64,000 nucleotides of DNA from Mycolicibacterium novocastrense. Lineage in GTDB: Bacteria; Actinomycetota; Actinomycetes; Mycobacteriales; Mycobacteriaceae. The stretch spans positions 62,001-126,000 of the forward strand of contig NZ_BCTA01000026.1 of assembly GCF_001570485.1 (NCBI RefSeq), read 5' to 3'. The notes under the pieces are model-generated. The model was not told the origin of the DNA, ran no database searches, and saw only the letters and a list, made by a program, of their open reading frames with translations. The translations under genes and the position numbers were made by a program. Below, piece after piece: positions 27,674-36,817 of the stretch. Position 1 is the stretch's first letter; the number at the start of each line of letters is the position of its first letter.

Positions 27674-28327
27674 GTGTGGCACAATTTGACCGTGCCGCAT
27701 ACGGCGAGTAGAGGTCCGGGTCGTCCTCCCGCAGCGAAGGCTGCCGAGACGCGTGAGCGCATCATAGGAGCCGCGCGCGAGGTTTTCAGCGAACTCGGAT
27801 ACGACGCCGCCACCTTCCAGGCGATCGCGATTCGCGCGGATCTGACCCGCCCCGCGATCAACCACTATTTCGCCAACAAGCAGGTTCTATGGCGCGAAGT
27901 CGTGCAGCAGACCAACGCCGCGATAGTCAGCGCGGGGAAAGCGCGCGCACAAGACGAAACCAGTCTGCTCGCCAGATTGTCGGCCTACTTCACCGCAGCG
28001 ATGCAGGCTGACTCCGAAGATCGTTCGGCCGCAGCATTTTTGGTGACGTCGGTGCTGGAGGCGCAGCGCCATCCGGAGCTCAGCGACGAGGAGCACGATT
28101 CGCTCAAGCACTCGCGCGAGTTCGTGGCCTGGGCGGTCAACGACGCGATCGCGCGCGGCGAGCTCACCACCGACACCGAGGTCGACTCGCTCGTCGAGAT
28201 GCTGGTCGCGGTCATGTGGGGCATGGGTTTCTACGCCGGATTCGTCGGCAGCCACGACGAGCTCAAAGCGGTGGTCCGCCAGTTCGAGCTGCTGATGTCC
28301 AACAACCTGTGGCGTCTGCAGACCTGA
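27674..28327 (+). CDS. TetR family transcriptional regulator
   Basis: 217 aa from GTG 27674, or 211 aa from GTG 27692. The N-terminal tail is basic (SRGPGRPPAAKA), then the helix-turn-helix reads FQAIAIRADLTRPAINHYF. The C-terminal domain has aromatic-rich helices typical of TetR ligand pockets. It is divergent from the other TetR gene at 27546 with a 127-nt gap, and is followed after 63 nt by a methyltransferase gene. Ligand is unknown. Confidence 0.86.
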   Translation: MWHNLTVPHTASRGPGRPPAAKAAETRERIIGAAREVFSELGYDAATFQAIAIRADLTRPAINHYFANKQVLWREVVQQTNAAIVSAGKARAQDETSLLARLSAYFTAAMQADSEDRSAAAFLVTSVLEAQRHPELSDEEHDSLKHSREFVAWAVNDAIARGELTTDTEVDSLVEMLVAVMWGMGFYAGFVGSHDELKAVVRQFELLMSNNLWRLQT

Positions 28328-29326
<999 letters not shown>

Positions 29327-29355
29327 TCTACCGCGCGTCGGGCACCGAAGCTCGC

Positions 29356-29416
29356 GCGAGCGACCGCGTTTGTACGCTGATTCGCGGCGTGTCGAGGGAC
29401 GAACACGGTCGCTCGC
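29356..29416. repeat. Imperfect inverted repeat in intergenic region
   Basis: Arms of 15 nt, 29356-29370 and 29402-29416, match at 14 positions (GCGAGCGACCGCGTT against the complement of AACACGGTCGCTCGC), with a 31-nt middle containing GTACGC and a second small dyad (TTCGCGG). It lies 30 nt after the methyltransferase stop and 100 nt before the aldehyde dehydrogenase. It could be a terminator or one copy of a dispersed palindromic element. Confidence 0.55.
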
Positions 29417-29518
29417 CCGATTGCGCGGGGTCCACGTACAAGGAGTGAGAGAGGCCTTCTGGGCGGCCCAACCGGTTGGTTAGGATCGGGGCATTCCTCG
29501 GGTCAGGAAGGACTCCCC

Positions 29519-30919
29519 ATGACCACCGATATCGCCACGTCGGCACAAGCCACCGAAGACATCCCCAGCATCGTGCGCCGCCTGCGCGACACCTTCAAAA
29601 CCGGCCGCACGCGGGATATCGAGTGGCGCATACGCCAGCTCAAGGCGATCGAACGCCTCGCCGTCGAGAACGAGGAGGCCATCGCCGCCGCGCTCGAACA
29701 GGATCTGGGGCGCAACCGCTTCGAGGCGTGGCTGGCCGACATCGCGAGCACCGCGGGTGAGGCCAAGGACGCCGCGAAGAACGTCAAGAAGTGGACCAAG
29801 CGCCGCTACCGGCTGCTGGAGATGTCGCAGCTGCCCGGCCGCGGCTGGGTCGAGTACGAGCCGTTCGGCACGGTGCTGGTCATCGGCGCGTGGAACTTCC
29901 CGTTCGTGTTGACGCTCGGCCCGGCGATCGGGGCGATCGCGGCGGGCAACACCGTGGTCCTCAAGCCCTCGGAGGTCTGTCCGGCATCGTCGGCGCTGAT
30001 GGCCGAACTGGTGCCGCGCTACCTCGATTCCGACGCGGTCGCGGTGGTCGAGGGCGACGGCTCGGTCAGCCAGGAGCTCATCGCGCAGGGGTTCGACCAC
30101 ATCTGCTTCACCGGCGGCACCGAGATCGGCCGCAAGGTCTACGAGGGCGCCGCACCGCATCTGACGCCGGTCACGCTCGAACTCGGCGGCAAGAGCCCGG
30201 TGATCGTCTCCGCCGATGCCGACATCGACGTCGCGGCCAAGCGCATCGCGTGGACCAAGCTGATCAACTCCGGGCAGATCTGCATCGCGCCCGATTACGT
30301 GCTGGCCGACGCGAAGATCCGCGACAAGCTGGTCGACAAGATCAAAGAGGCGGTGACGACGTTCGAGTCGGAAAACCCCGACGGCAAGCGCATTGTCAAC
30401 GAACGGCACTTCGGGCGGCTGACCGAAGCGTTGGCCGCGACCAAGGGTGAGGTGGTCGTCGGTGGCGGTTCGGACGCATCGAAGATCAGCATCCAGCCGA
30501 CCGTCGTCGTCGATCCCGACCCGGCGGAACCGTTGATGACCGACGAGATCTTCGGCCCGATCCTGCCGGTGGTGACGGTCCAATCACTCGACGACGCAAT
30601 CAGTTTCGTCAATTCCCGGCCCAAGCCGCTGGCGGCCTACCTGTTCACCAAGACCAAGAGCATCAGGGAACGGGTGATCAAGGAGGTGCCCGCGGGCGGG
30701 ATGGTGGTCAACCACCTGCTGTTCCACTTCGCCACCAACAAGCTGCCCTTCGGCGGCGTCGGCCCCTCGGGTATGGGCGCCTACCACGGCAAGTACGGCT
30801 TCGAGCAGTTCAGTCACAAGAAGACCGTGATGACCAAGCCGACCCGACCCGATGTCGGTGCGTTCATCTATCCCCCGTATACAGAGAAGGCGCTGAAGCT
30901 CGCCAAACGCCTGTTCTAG
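29519..30919 (+). CDS. Aldehyde dehydrogenase (Rv0147-like)
   Basis: 466 aa, NAD(P)-dependent aldehyde dehydrogenase of the class 3-like fatty aldehyde group. Motifs: NAD-binding VIGAWNFPF and FTGGTEIGR, catalytic Glu in TLELGGKSP, and catalytic Cys at about residue 255 in SGQICIAPDY. The C-terminus ends with a basic-hydrophobic segment (KALKLAKRLF), as in membrane-associated fatty aldehyde dehydrogenases. AAGGA lies before the ATG. Its position matches Rv0147 of M. tuberculosis, and an SDR gene follows as there. Confidence 0.9.
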   Translation: MTTDIATSAQATEDIPSIVRRLRDTFKTGRTRDIEWRIRQLKAIERLAVENEEAIAAALEQDLGRNRFEAWLADIASTAGEAKDAAKNVKKWTKRRYRLLEMSQLPGRGWVEYEPFGTVLVIGAWNFPFVLTLGPAIGAIAAGNTVVLKPSEVCPASSALMAELVPRYLDSDAVAVVEGDGSVSQELIAQGFDHICFTGGTEIGRKVYEGAAPHLTPVTLELGGKSPVIVSADADIDVAAKRIAWTKLINSGQICIAPDYVLADAKIRDKLVDKIKEAVTTFESENPDGKRIVNERHFGRLTEALAATKGEVVVGGGSDASKISIQPTVVVDPDPAEPLMTDEIFGPILPVVTVQSLDDAISFVNSRPKPLAAYLFTKTKSIRERVIKEVPAGGMVVNHLLFHFATNKLPFGGVGPSGMGAYHGKYGFEQFSHKKTVMTKPTRPDVGAFIYPPYTEKALKLAKRLF

Positions 30920-30980
30920 CGGTTCCGGTGGCGCCCGGCGCATCTGATCCGAAACCGCAGAATGTTCAGAAAGGAACCCC

Positions 30981-31844
30981 ATGCCAGGAGTGCAGGATCG
31001 CGTCATCGTCGTCACCGGGGCCGGAGGTGGGCTCGGGCGCGAATACGCGTTGACGCTCGCCAAGGAAGGCGCCAGCGTCGTCGTCAACGACCTCGGCGGT
31101 GCTCGTGACGGCACCGGCGCCGGCCACAACATGGCCGACCAGGTCGTCGCGGAGATCAAGGACGCCGGTGGCCGGGCGGTGGCCAATTACGACTCGGTCG
31201 CCGAGTCCGAGGGTGCCGAGAACATCATCAAGACCGCTCTCGACGAGTTCGGCAAGATCGACGGCGTGGTCTCCAATGCGGGCATCCTGCGCGACGGCAC
31301 GTTCCACAAGATGACGTTCGAGAACTGGGACGCGGTGCTCAAGGTGCACCTCTACGGCGGCTACAACGTGATCCGCGCGGCCTGGCCGCATTTCCGGGAG
31401 AACAGCTTCGGGCGCATCGTCGTGGCCACCTCGACCAGCGGCCTGTTCGGCAACTTCGGCCAGGCCAACTACGGCGCCGCCAAGCTCGGCCTCGTCGGCC
31501 TGATCAACACGCTGGCCCAGGAGGGCGCGAAGTACAACATCAAGGCCAACGCGGTCGCCCCGATCGCGGCCACCCGGATGACGCAGGACATCCTGCCGCC
31601 GGAGGTGTTCGAGAAACTGACGCCGGAATATGTTGCGCCGGTGGTGGCCTACCTGATGACCGAGGAACTGCCCGACACCGCCTCGGTGTTCATCGTCGGC
31701 GGCGGCAAGGTCCAGCGCACCGCGCTGTTCCAGAACGAGGGCATCACCTTCTCCGAGGTTCCCTCTGTCGACGACATCGCCGCGAAGTGGGGCGAGATCA
31801 CCGATCTGTCGGCGGCGCAGCGGGCGACGTTCAGCCTCGGCTGA
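30981..31844 (+). CDS. Short-chain dehydrogenase, Rv0148-like (hydroxyacyl-CoA dehydrogenase type)
   Basis: 287 aa. The Rossmann NAD(P) motif TGAGGGLGRE is near residue 12, followed by VVNDLGG, the SNAGIL strand, and the catalytic set Ser (ATSTSG), Tyr and Lys (YGAAK). The insertion DLGGARDGTG marks the subgroup related to the dehydrogenase part of peroxisomal multifunctional enzyme type 2, so a 3-hydroxyacyl-CoA dehydrogenase role is likely. A quinone-oxidoreductase-like gene starts 5 nt downstream, as in M. tuberculosis. Confidence 0.9.
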   Translation: MPGVQDRVIVVTGAGGGLGREYALTLAKEGASVVVNDLGGARDGTGAGHNMADQVVAEIKDAGGRAVANYDSVAESEGAENIIKTALDEFGKIDGVVSNAGILRDGTFHKMTFENWDAVLKVHLYGGYNVIRAAWPHFRENSFGRIVVATSTSGLFGNFGQANYGAAKLGLVGLINTLAQEGAKYNIKANAVAPIAATRMTQDILPPEVFEKLTPEYVAPVVAYLMTEELPDTASVFIVGGGKVQRTALFQNEGITFSEVPSVDDIAAKWGEITDLSAAQRATFSLG

Positions 31845-31849
31845 GTTCG

Positions 31850-32810
31850 ATGAAAGCGCTTGTCGCGCAGGAACTCACCGGCCCCGCCGGACTGGTCTAC
31901 ACCGACGTCGATGATGTCGGCGGCGAGGATGTTGTTGTCGTCGACGTCGGTGCGGCCGGGGTCAGCTTCCCCGACCTGTTGCTGCTGCGCGGCGAATACC
32001 AGCTGCGGCTCGAGCCACCGTTCGTCCCCGGCATGGAGGTCGCCGGGGTGGTGCGCTCGGCGCCGTACGAGTCGGAATACCAGCCCGGGCAACGGGTGAC
32101 GGCGCTGTCCATGCTCGGCGGATGGGCCGAGCAGGTGGCGGTCTCGCCCGACAACCTGACGCCCACCCCGGACGGCCTCGACGACGCGCAAGCCGTTGCG
32201 CTGCTGGGTAACTACCAGACGATGTACTTCGCGCTGGCCAAGCGCGGTGCGCTGCGGCCAGGTGAGACGGTGCTGGTGCTCGGATCGGCGGGCGGCATCG
32301 GGGTGGCGAGCATCCATCGCGAAGGCGTTGGGCGCCAGGGTTATCGCGTTGGTGCACCGGCCGCATGCCATGGAGTTCGTCGAGTCGCTCGGCGCCGACG
32401 TCGTGCTGCCGTTGACCGACGGGTGGTTGAAGGCGGTCAAGGAGGCGACCGACGGCCGCGGCGTCGATCTGGTGGTCGACCCGATCGGCGGTGACGCGTT
32501 CGACGATGCGATCCGCGCGCTCGCCGTGGAGGGTCGGCTGCTGGTGATCGGCTTTGCCGCGGGCGGTATTCCGACGGTGAAGGTGAACCGGTTGTTGCTG
32601 CGCAACGTCGCGGTGATCGGTGTGGGCTACGGCGAGTACGTGAACCGCAAGCCCGGTTCGCAGTCGGTGTTCGAGTTCGGCGTGGCACAACTCGTCGAGG
32701 CCGGTCTTCGCCCGCCGCCGCCCATGCGCTATCCGCTGTCGAAGGGCACCGACGCGTTGCAGGCACTCGCCGACGGCGGGGTGCTGGGCAAGGTCGTGCT
32801 GGAGCCGTAG
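31850..32810 (+). pseudogene. Quinone oxidoreductase (Rv0149-like), broken by a frameshift
   Basis: A zinc-independent medium-chain dehydrogenase/quinone reductase split over two frames. The first part runs from ATG 31850 to about 32311 with the substrate half and the NADPH loop VLGSAGGIGVASI. The frame then goes wrong and turns into Arg-rich sequence ending at 32494. The second part, in another frame, resumes at once with AKALGARVIALVHRP and runs intact to the stop at 32808-32810. The break falls in CATCCATCGC (32311-32320); comparison with the expected SIQIAK suggests loss of 2 nt. Either a recent mutation or a sequencing error. The remainder looks unaltered. Confidence 0.85.
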
Positions 32811-33517
32811 TGGCGCCGCGCGCGTTGGCGTTCGACACGTTCGGCACGGTGGTCGACTGGCGGTCGAGCATCATCCGCGAGCTCGAGGAGTTCGGCAGCG
32901 ACCTTGGCGTGCACCGGGACTGGGCCGGGATCGCCGACGATTGGCGGGCCGGCTATCCGCCCGCCATGGATCGGGTGCGCCGCGGCGAGCTGCCGTGGAC
33001 CAACATCGACGGCCTGCACCGCATGATCCTCGTCGAGCTGCTGGAGGCGGCGGGCATCGAGGGCGTCGACGATGCCGCCGTCGACCATCTCAACCGGGCC
33101 TGGCACCGCCTGGACCCGTGGCCCGACGCTGTCGAGGGTCTCACCCGATTGAAGGCCCGCTACCTCATCACGACGCTGTCCAACGGCAACGTCTCGCTGC
33201 TGACGAACATGGCCAAGCGGGCGGGACTGCCGTGGGACTGCGTGATCTCCGCCGAGCTGTTCCGCCATTACAAACCCGATCCCGAGGCGTACCTCGGATG
33301 CGCCGAGCTGCTCGACGTCGCGCCCGGCGAGCTGATGCTGGTGGCCGCGCACGCCAGCGATCTGCGCGGGGCCAAGCGCGCGGGCCTGATGACGGCCTAC
33401 GTGGATCGGCCGCTGGAATACGGAGCCGGCCGACGCCGCCCGTCGAAGATCGAAGACGGTGAATTCGACGTCATGGCAGCAGATTTCGTCGATCTGGCCG
33501 ACCAGCTCGGGGCGTAG
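32810..33517 (+). CDS. HAD family hydrolase, haloacid dehalogenase type II-like
   Basis: 235 aa, GTG start overlapping the upstream stop (TAGTG). HAD motif I is FDTFGTVVDW with the nucleophile Asp at about residue 9, motif II TLSNGN, motif III lysine in HYKPDPEAY, and an acidic loop near AAHASDLRGAK. The SNGN and DxFGT patterns are those of L-2-haloacid dehalogenases, but a true dehalogenase role cannot be claimed, since many family members are phosphatases. Overlap with the upstream gene suggests an operon. Confidence 0.82.
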   Translation: MAPRALAFDTFGTVVDWRSSIIRELEEFGSDLGVHRDWAGIADDWRAGYPPAMDRVRRGELPWTNIDGLHRMILVELLEAAGIEGVDDAAVDHLNRAWHRLDPWPDAVEGLTRLKARYLITTLSNGNVSLLTNMAKRAGLPWDCVISAELFRHYKPDPEAYLGCAELLDVAPGELMLVAAHASDLRGAKRAGLMTAYVDRPLEYGAGRRRPSKIEDGEFDVMAADFVDLADQLGA

Positions 33518-33527
33518 CGCAGTGGGG

Positions 33528-33574
33528 ATTTGTGAGTGAAAACGCTCGCACAGCGAACGGAATCACTCACAAGT
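33528..33574. repeat. Inverted repeat after the HAD gene
   Basis: A perfect 10-bp dyad, TTGTGAGTGA at 33530-33539 and its complement at 33563-33572, with one more matching pair outside (33528 and 33574). The 23-nt middle starts with AAAACGC. It sits 12 nt after the HAD stop and just before the -10 of the next gene, so it could be a terminator, an operator or a dispersed repeat. Confidence 0.5.
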
Positions 33575-33582
33575 CGCGGGGG

Positions 33583-33588
33583 TAGCGT
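33583..33588 (+). promoter_or_regulatory. -10 hexamer, leaderless start of a methyltransferase gene
   Basis: TAGCGT followed by 6 nt and the GTG at 33595. No ribosome site is present before the GTG. Confidence 0.55.
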
Positions 33589-33594
33589 GGAAGC

Positions 33595-34338
33595 GTGACC
33601 GATGCATCCTCGCTGCCGCCGGCGCTGCGCCGGGCGGTCGAGCTGTTCGCCGAACCGCCGACGCGCCTCGATCTGCGCGACGGCTACCTTGACCTGCTCG
33701 ACGACGCGGCATCGCCGAACCAGGCTCCGCCCGAGAACAAGGGTCTGATCCAGGCCGTGTGGGCCTCTGGTCCGGGGTCGATGTTCTACGACTACGCGCA
33801 GGGCTTCGCCCGCAGATTCGTGGGCGCATGGCAGTTGCCGATCGAGTGGCTCGACATCCCGAAGGGCGGTGTCGCGCTCGACATCGGAAGCGGGCCGGGC
33901 AACGTGACCGCCTCGCTGGCCCGCGCGGCCGGATCCGACGGGCTGGCGCTGGGCATCGACATTTCCAGACCGATGCTGGCGCGGGCCGTCAGCGCACAGG
34001 CCGGGCCCAACGTCGGATTCCTGCGCGCGGACGCCCAGCGGTTGCCGTTCCGGGACGCGACCGTCGACGCGGTGACATCGCTGGCGGTGGTGCAGCTGAT
34101 CCCCGAGCCCGCCTCGGCGGTGGCCGAGATGCACCGGGTGCTGCGGCCCGGCGGACGGATCGCCATCATGGTGCCGACCGTCGGCAGCGTGCCCCCGCCG
34201 TTGCGATGGTTGTCGCGGGGCGGGGCGCGCTTCTTCGCCGAGGACGAACTGGGCGACCTGTTCGAACAACGCGGATTCGAGCGCGTGCGCACCAAGACCA
34301 TCGGCAACATGCAGTGGGTGCGGGCCCAGCACCCGTAA
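33595..34338 (+). CDS. Class I SAM-dependent methyltransferase
   Basis: 247 aa, GTG start. The SAM motif I is ALDIGSGPGNVTASL at about residues 98-112, then GIDISRPML, DAQRLPF (motif II region) and HRVLRPGGRIAIM. This is the UbiE/methyltransferase-11 fold, with an N-terminal extension of about 90 residues that is probably a lid or substrate domain. Substrate is unknown. Its TAA stop forms the first bases of the -10 hexamer of the following gene. Confidence 0.85.
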   Translation: MTDASSLPPALRRAVELFAEPPTRLDLRDGYLDLLDDAASPNQAPPENKGLIQAVWASGPGSMFYDYAQGFARRFVGAWQLPIEWLDIPKGGVALDIGSGPGNVTASLARAAGSDGLALGIDISRPMLARAVSAQAGPNVGFLRADAQRLPFRDATVDAVTSLAVVQLIPEPASAVAEMHRVLRPGGRIAIMVPTVGSVPPPLRWLSRGGARFFAEDELGDLFEQRGFERVRTKTIGNMQWVRAQHP

Positions 34339-34341
34339 ATT
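34336..34341 (+). promoter_or_regulatory. -10 hexamer built on the upstream stop codon (DUF456 gene)
   Basis: TAAATT: its first three bases are the TAA stop of the methyltransferase, and 6 nt later comes the ATG at 34348. Fits a leaderless promoter packed into the gene boundary. Confidence 0.5.
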
Positions 34342-34347
34342 CGACGC

Positions 34348-34833
34348 ATGAGCGCCGGTGGGATCGTGCTTGTCGCGTTGGCCATCGCGGTCGGCATCGT
34401 CGGCATCGTGGTGCCGCTGCTTCCCGGCACGCTGCTGGTGTTCGGGGCGATCGCGGTGTGGGCCGTCGTCGAGAGCGAGCCCACCGCGTGGGTGACGCTG
34501 GCCGTGGCGACGGTGCTGCTCGGCGCAGCGGCGCTGATCAAGTACACGTGGCCGGTGCGGCGGATGCGCGAGGCCGATGTGCGCACCCCGAGCCTGTTGG
34601 CGGGCGGGGTGCTCGGCGTGATCGGTTTCTTCGTGATTCCCGTTCTGGGGCTGGCGATCGGTTTCGTACTGGGTGTCTATCTCGCCGAACTCACCAACCG
34701 CCACGACCGGCGCGCGGCGTGGACGTCGACGAAGCACGCGCTCAAGGGCGTCGCCCTGTCGGTCGGCGTCGAAATGGCCGGAGCGCTGCTCGCCACCGTC
34801 GTTTGGGTCATCGGGGTGTACCTGACGCAGTAG
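34348..34833 (+). CDS. DUF456 family membrane protein
   Basis: 161 aa with about four to five hydrophobic helices: residues 4-38, 46-65, 82-115 and 138-158. A glycine-rich GIVGIVVPLLPGTLLV start and GFFVIPVLGLAIGFVLGVYLAE are typical of DUF456, a small integral membrane family of unknown function. It lies 9 nt after the methyltransferase stop, with its own -10 hexamer overlapping that stop. Confidence 0.82.
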   Translation: MSAGGIVLVALAIAVGIVGIVVPLLPGTLLVFGAIAVWAVVESEPTAWVTLAVATVLLGAAALIKYTWPVRRMREADVRTPSLLAGGVLGVIGFFVIPVLGLAIGFVLGVYLAELTNRHDRRAAWTSTKHALKGVALSVGVEMAGALLATVVWVIGVYLTQ

Positions 34834-34836
34834 CTT
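34831..34836 (+). promoter_or_regulatory. -10 hexamer built on the upstream stop codon (LLM oxidoreductase gene)
   Basis: TAGCTT: its first three bases are the TAG stop of the DUF456 gene, with 6 nt to the ATG at 34843. Same arrangement as at 34336-34341. Confidence 0.5.
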
Positions 34837-34842
34837 GCAGGC

Positions 34843-36006
34843 ATGGCCAAGCTGCGTTTCGGATACTTCATCGCACCGTTCCACCGCGCCGGCACCAACC
34901 CGACGCTCGCGTTGCAGCGCGACCTCGAGCTCATCGAGCACCTCGACGCGCTGGGCTTCGACGAGGCGTGGATCGGCGAACACCATTCGGCGGGAAGCGA
35001 GATCATCAGTTCGCCCGAAGTGTTCATTGCGGCGGCCGCGCAGCGTGCCAAGCGGATCCGGTTCGGCACCGGGGTCATCTCGCTGGCGTATCACAATCCG
35101 CTGTGGGCGGCCGACCGGCTGATGCTGCTCGACCACCTCACCCACGGCCGCATCATCGGCGGCATGGGGCCCGGTTCGCTGCCCACCGACTCGGCGATGA
35201 TCGGCCTGACGCCCACCGACACCCGCGAACTCCTGGAGACCAACCTCGACATCGTGGTGCGGTTGCTCAAGGGCGAAACGGTCTCGGCCAAGACCGCCAC
35301 CCACGAACTCCACGACGCCAGGCTGCAACTGGCGCCTTATGCGGAGGACGGCATCCCACTGGCCGTCGCGGCGGTGGCCTCGCCGACCGGTGCGCGGCTG
35401 GCCGGCAAGCACGGGATCGGGCTGCTGTCGATCGGGGCGACGCTGGTCGTCGAGGGATTCGACGCGCTCGCGCACCACTGGGGCATCGCCGAGGAACGCG
35501 CGGCCGCGTTCGGCACCACGGTCGATCGCCGCAACTGGTCGCTGGTGTGCCCCATGCACATCGCCGAAACCGAGGAGCAGGCACGCGCCGACGTCCGCTT
35601 CGGCATCGAGCACTGGTACCGATACTTCCAGAAGGTCGCGGCGTTCCCGCAGATGGAGGTGCCCGGCGAGAACATCGACGAGGTCGTCGACATCATCAAC
35701 GGCGCAGGCGCCGGCGTCATCGGAACGCCGGAACAAGCCCGCGCCCAGGTGCAGCGGCTGTGGGACCAGTCCGGCGGCTTCGGGTGCATGCTGCAGATGG
35801 GGCATGAATGGGCCAACCCGGCCGCCACCAAGCGCTCGGCGGAGCTGTTCGCCGCCGAGGTCATACCGCACTTCCAGGGTCAGGCCCAGCCGACGCTCGA
35901 CGCCGCGGAGCGCGCCCGCGATGTGCGCCAGGAGCTGGCCCAGACGCAGCTGTCCGCGATCGAGCACATGAATCAGAAGTACGAGGCCGAAAAAGGCGGG
36001 AAGTGA
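34843..36006 (+). CDS. LLM class flavin-dependent oxidoreductase (limonene monooxygenase-like)
   Basis: 387 aa, luciferase-like TIM-barrel monooxygenase. Motifs include FGYFIAPFHRAG at the start, WIGEHHS, RIRFGTGVISLAYHNPL, and the flavin-contacting LDHLTHGRIIGGMGPGS. Length and pattern are close to limonene 1,2-monooxygenase (LimB) and related two-component FMN enzymes. Use of FMN rather than F420 is likely from this similarity but not proven. Oxidised substrate is unknown. It converges on ptpB with a 7-nt gap. Confidence 0.85.
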   Translation: MAKLRFGYFIAPFHRAGTNPTLALQRDLELIEHLDALGFDEAWIGEHHSAGSEIISSPEVFIAAAAQRAKRIRFGTGVISLAYHNPLWAADRLMLLDHLTHGRIIGGMGPGSLPTDSAMIGLTPTDTRELLETNLDIVVRLLKGETVSAKTATHELHDARLQLAPYAEDGIPLAVAAVASPTGARLAGKHGIGLLSIGATLVVEGFDALAHHWGIAEERAAAFGTTVDRRNWSLVCPMHIAETEEQARADVRFGIEHWYRYFQKVAAFPQMEVPGENIDEVVDIINGAGAGVIGTPEQARAQVQRLWDQSGGFGCMLQMGHEWANPAATKRSAELFAAEVIPHFQGQAQPTLDAAERARDVRQELAQTQLSAIEHMNQKYEAEKGGK

Positions 36007-36013
36007 CGGCGTT

Positions 36014-36817
36014 TCAGCCGAGCAGGACGGCGCGCAGGCGCACGACCTCGTCGTCGGTGACGCCGGCGGCTTCGAGGTAGCCCCGCACCGAGCCGTAGTT
36101 CTCGACGATCGAACGTCGCGCGGTCTCGAGGTAGTCCTCGCGCACACCGAGGACCTCTTCTGTGAGTCGCGCCTCGGCGAAGGTGACGATCTCGTCGGTG
36201 GCGTCCTCGGACCGGTTGCGGATGGACTCGAGGATGCTCTCGCGCAGCTGCGACACCGCCTCGTTGCTGCGAAGGAAGTCGGCCACGATGGCGTCGCGCT
36301 CCACACCGACCGCCTCGAGCACCGTCGCGACCGTGAAGCCCGTGCGGTCCTTACCCGCGAAGCAGTGCGCGATGACCGGGCGTTGCCCGGCGAGCATCGA
36401 AATCACCTGGCGCACGGCCAGGTGCGCACCGGGCAGCGTGGGGAACTTCTGGTACTCCTCGGTCATGAACCGCCCCGCGGCCACCGCCACGTCCTCGTCA
36501 TCGGGTTTCTCGGTCATCATGCGCTGGAAGCTCTGCTCATGTGGGGCCTCGGCGCCGGGCTTGGCCAGCTCGTGAAACGGCAGCCGGTGTATCGCGACGC
36601 CATCGGGCACCCGTCCGGGCCCGCGCCGCTCGACCTCACGATCCGAGCGCAGATCGGCGACATCGGTGATGTTCAAGCGGCGCAACAGCTCCCGGCCGGT
36701 CTCGTCCAGACCGCTCAGCTCGCTCGACCGGAAGAACTGCCCGGGTCTGATGCCGGTCTCCTCGGCGATGTCGCGGAAGTTCCACGCCCCTGACAGGGCG
36801 TCGGGGTTGCCCGCCAC
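36014..36817 (-). CDS. ptpB: Protein tyrosine phosphatase PtpB
   Basis: 267 aa. The P-loop HCFAGKDRTG at about residues 151-160 gives Cys152 and Arg158, the CxxGKDR variant typical of mycobacterial PtpB and related dual or phosphoinositide phosphatases. The N-terminal NFRDIAE and FFRSSEL motifs also fit. In M. tuberculosis PtpB (Rv0153c) is secreted and acts on host phosphoinositides and phosphoproteins; in a saprophyte the natural target is open. GTG start directly after the fadE2 stop (no gap), so co-transcribed with it, as in M. tuberculosis. Confidence 0.9.
   Translation of the reverse strand: MAGNPDALSGAWNFRDIAEETGIRPGQFFRSSELSGLDETGRELLRRLNITDVADLRSDREVERRGPGRVPDGVAIHRLPFHELAKPGAEAPHEQSFQRMMTEKPDDEDVAVAAGRFMTEEYQKFPTLPGAHLAVRQVISMLAGQRPVIAHCFAGKDRTGFTVATVLEAVGVERDAIVADFLRSNEAVSQLRESILESIRNRSEDATDEIVTFAEARLTEEVLGVREDYLETARRSIVENYGSVRGYLEAAGVTDDEVVRLRAVLLG

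Noticed and set aside
33397..36306. A 969-codon open frame on the minus strand
   Set aside because: It is antisense to four well-supported plus-strand genes and rich in Arg, His and Pro, as expected for a shadow frame in GC-rich DNA.
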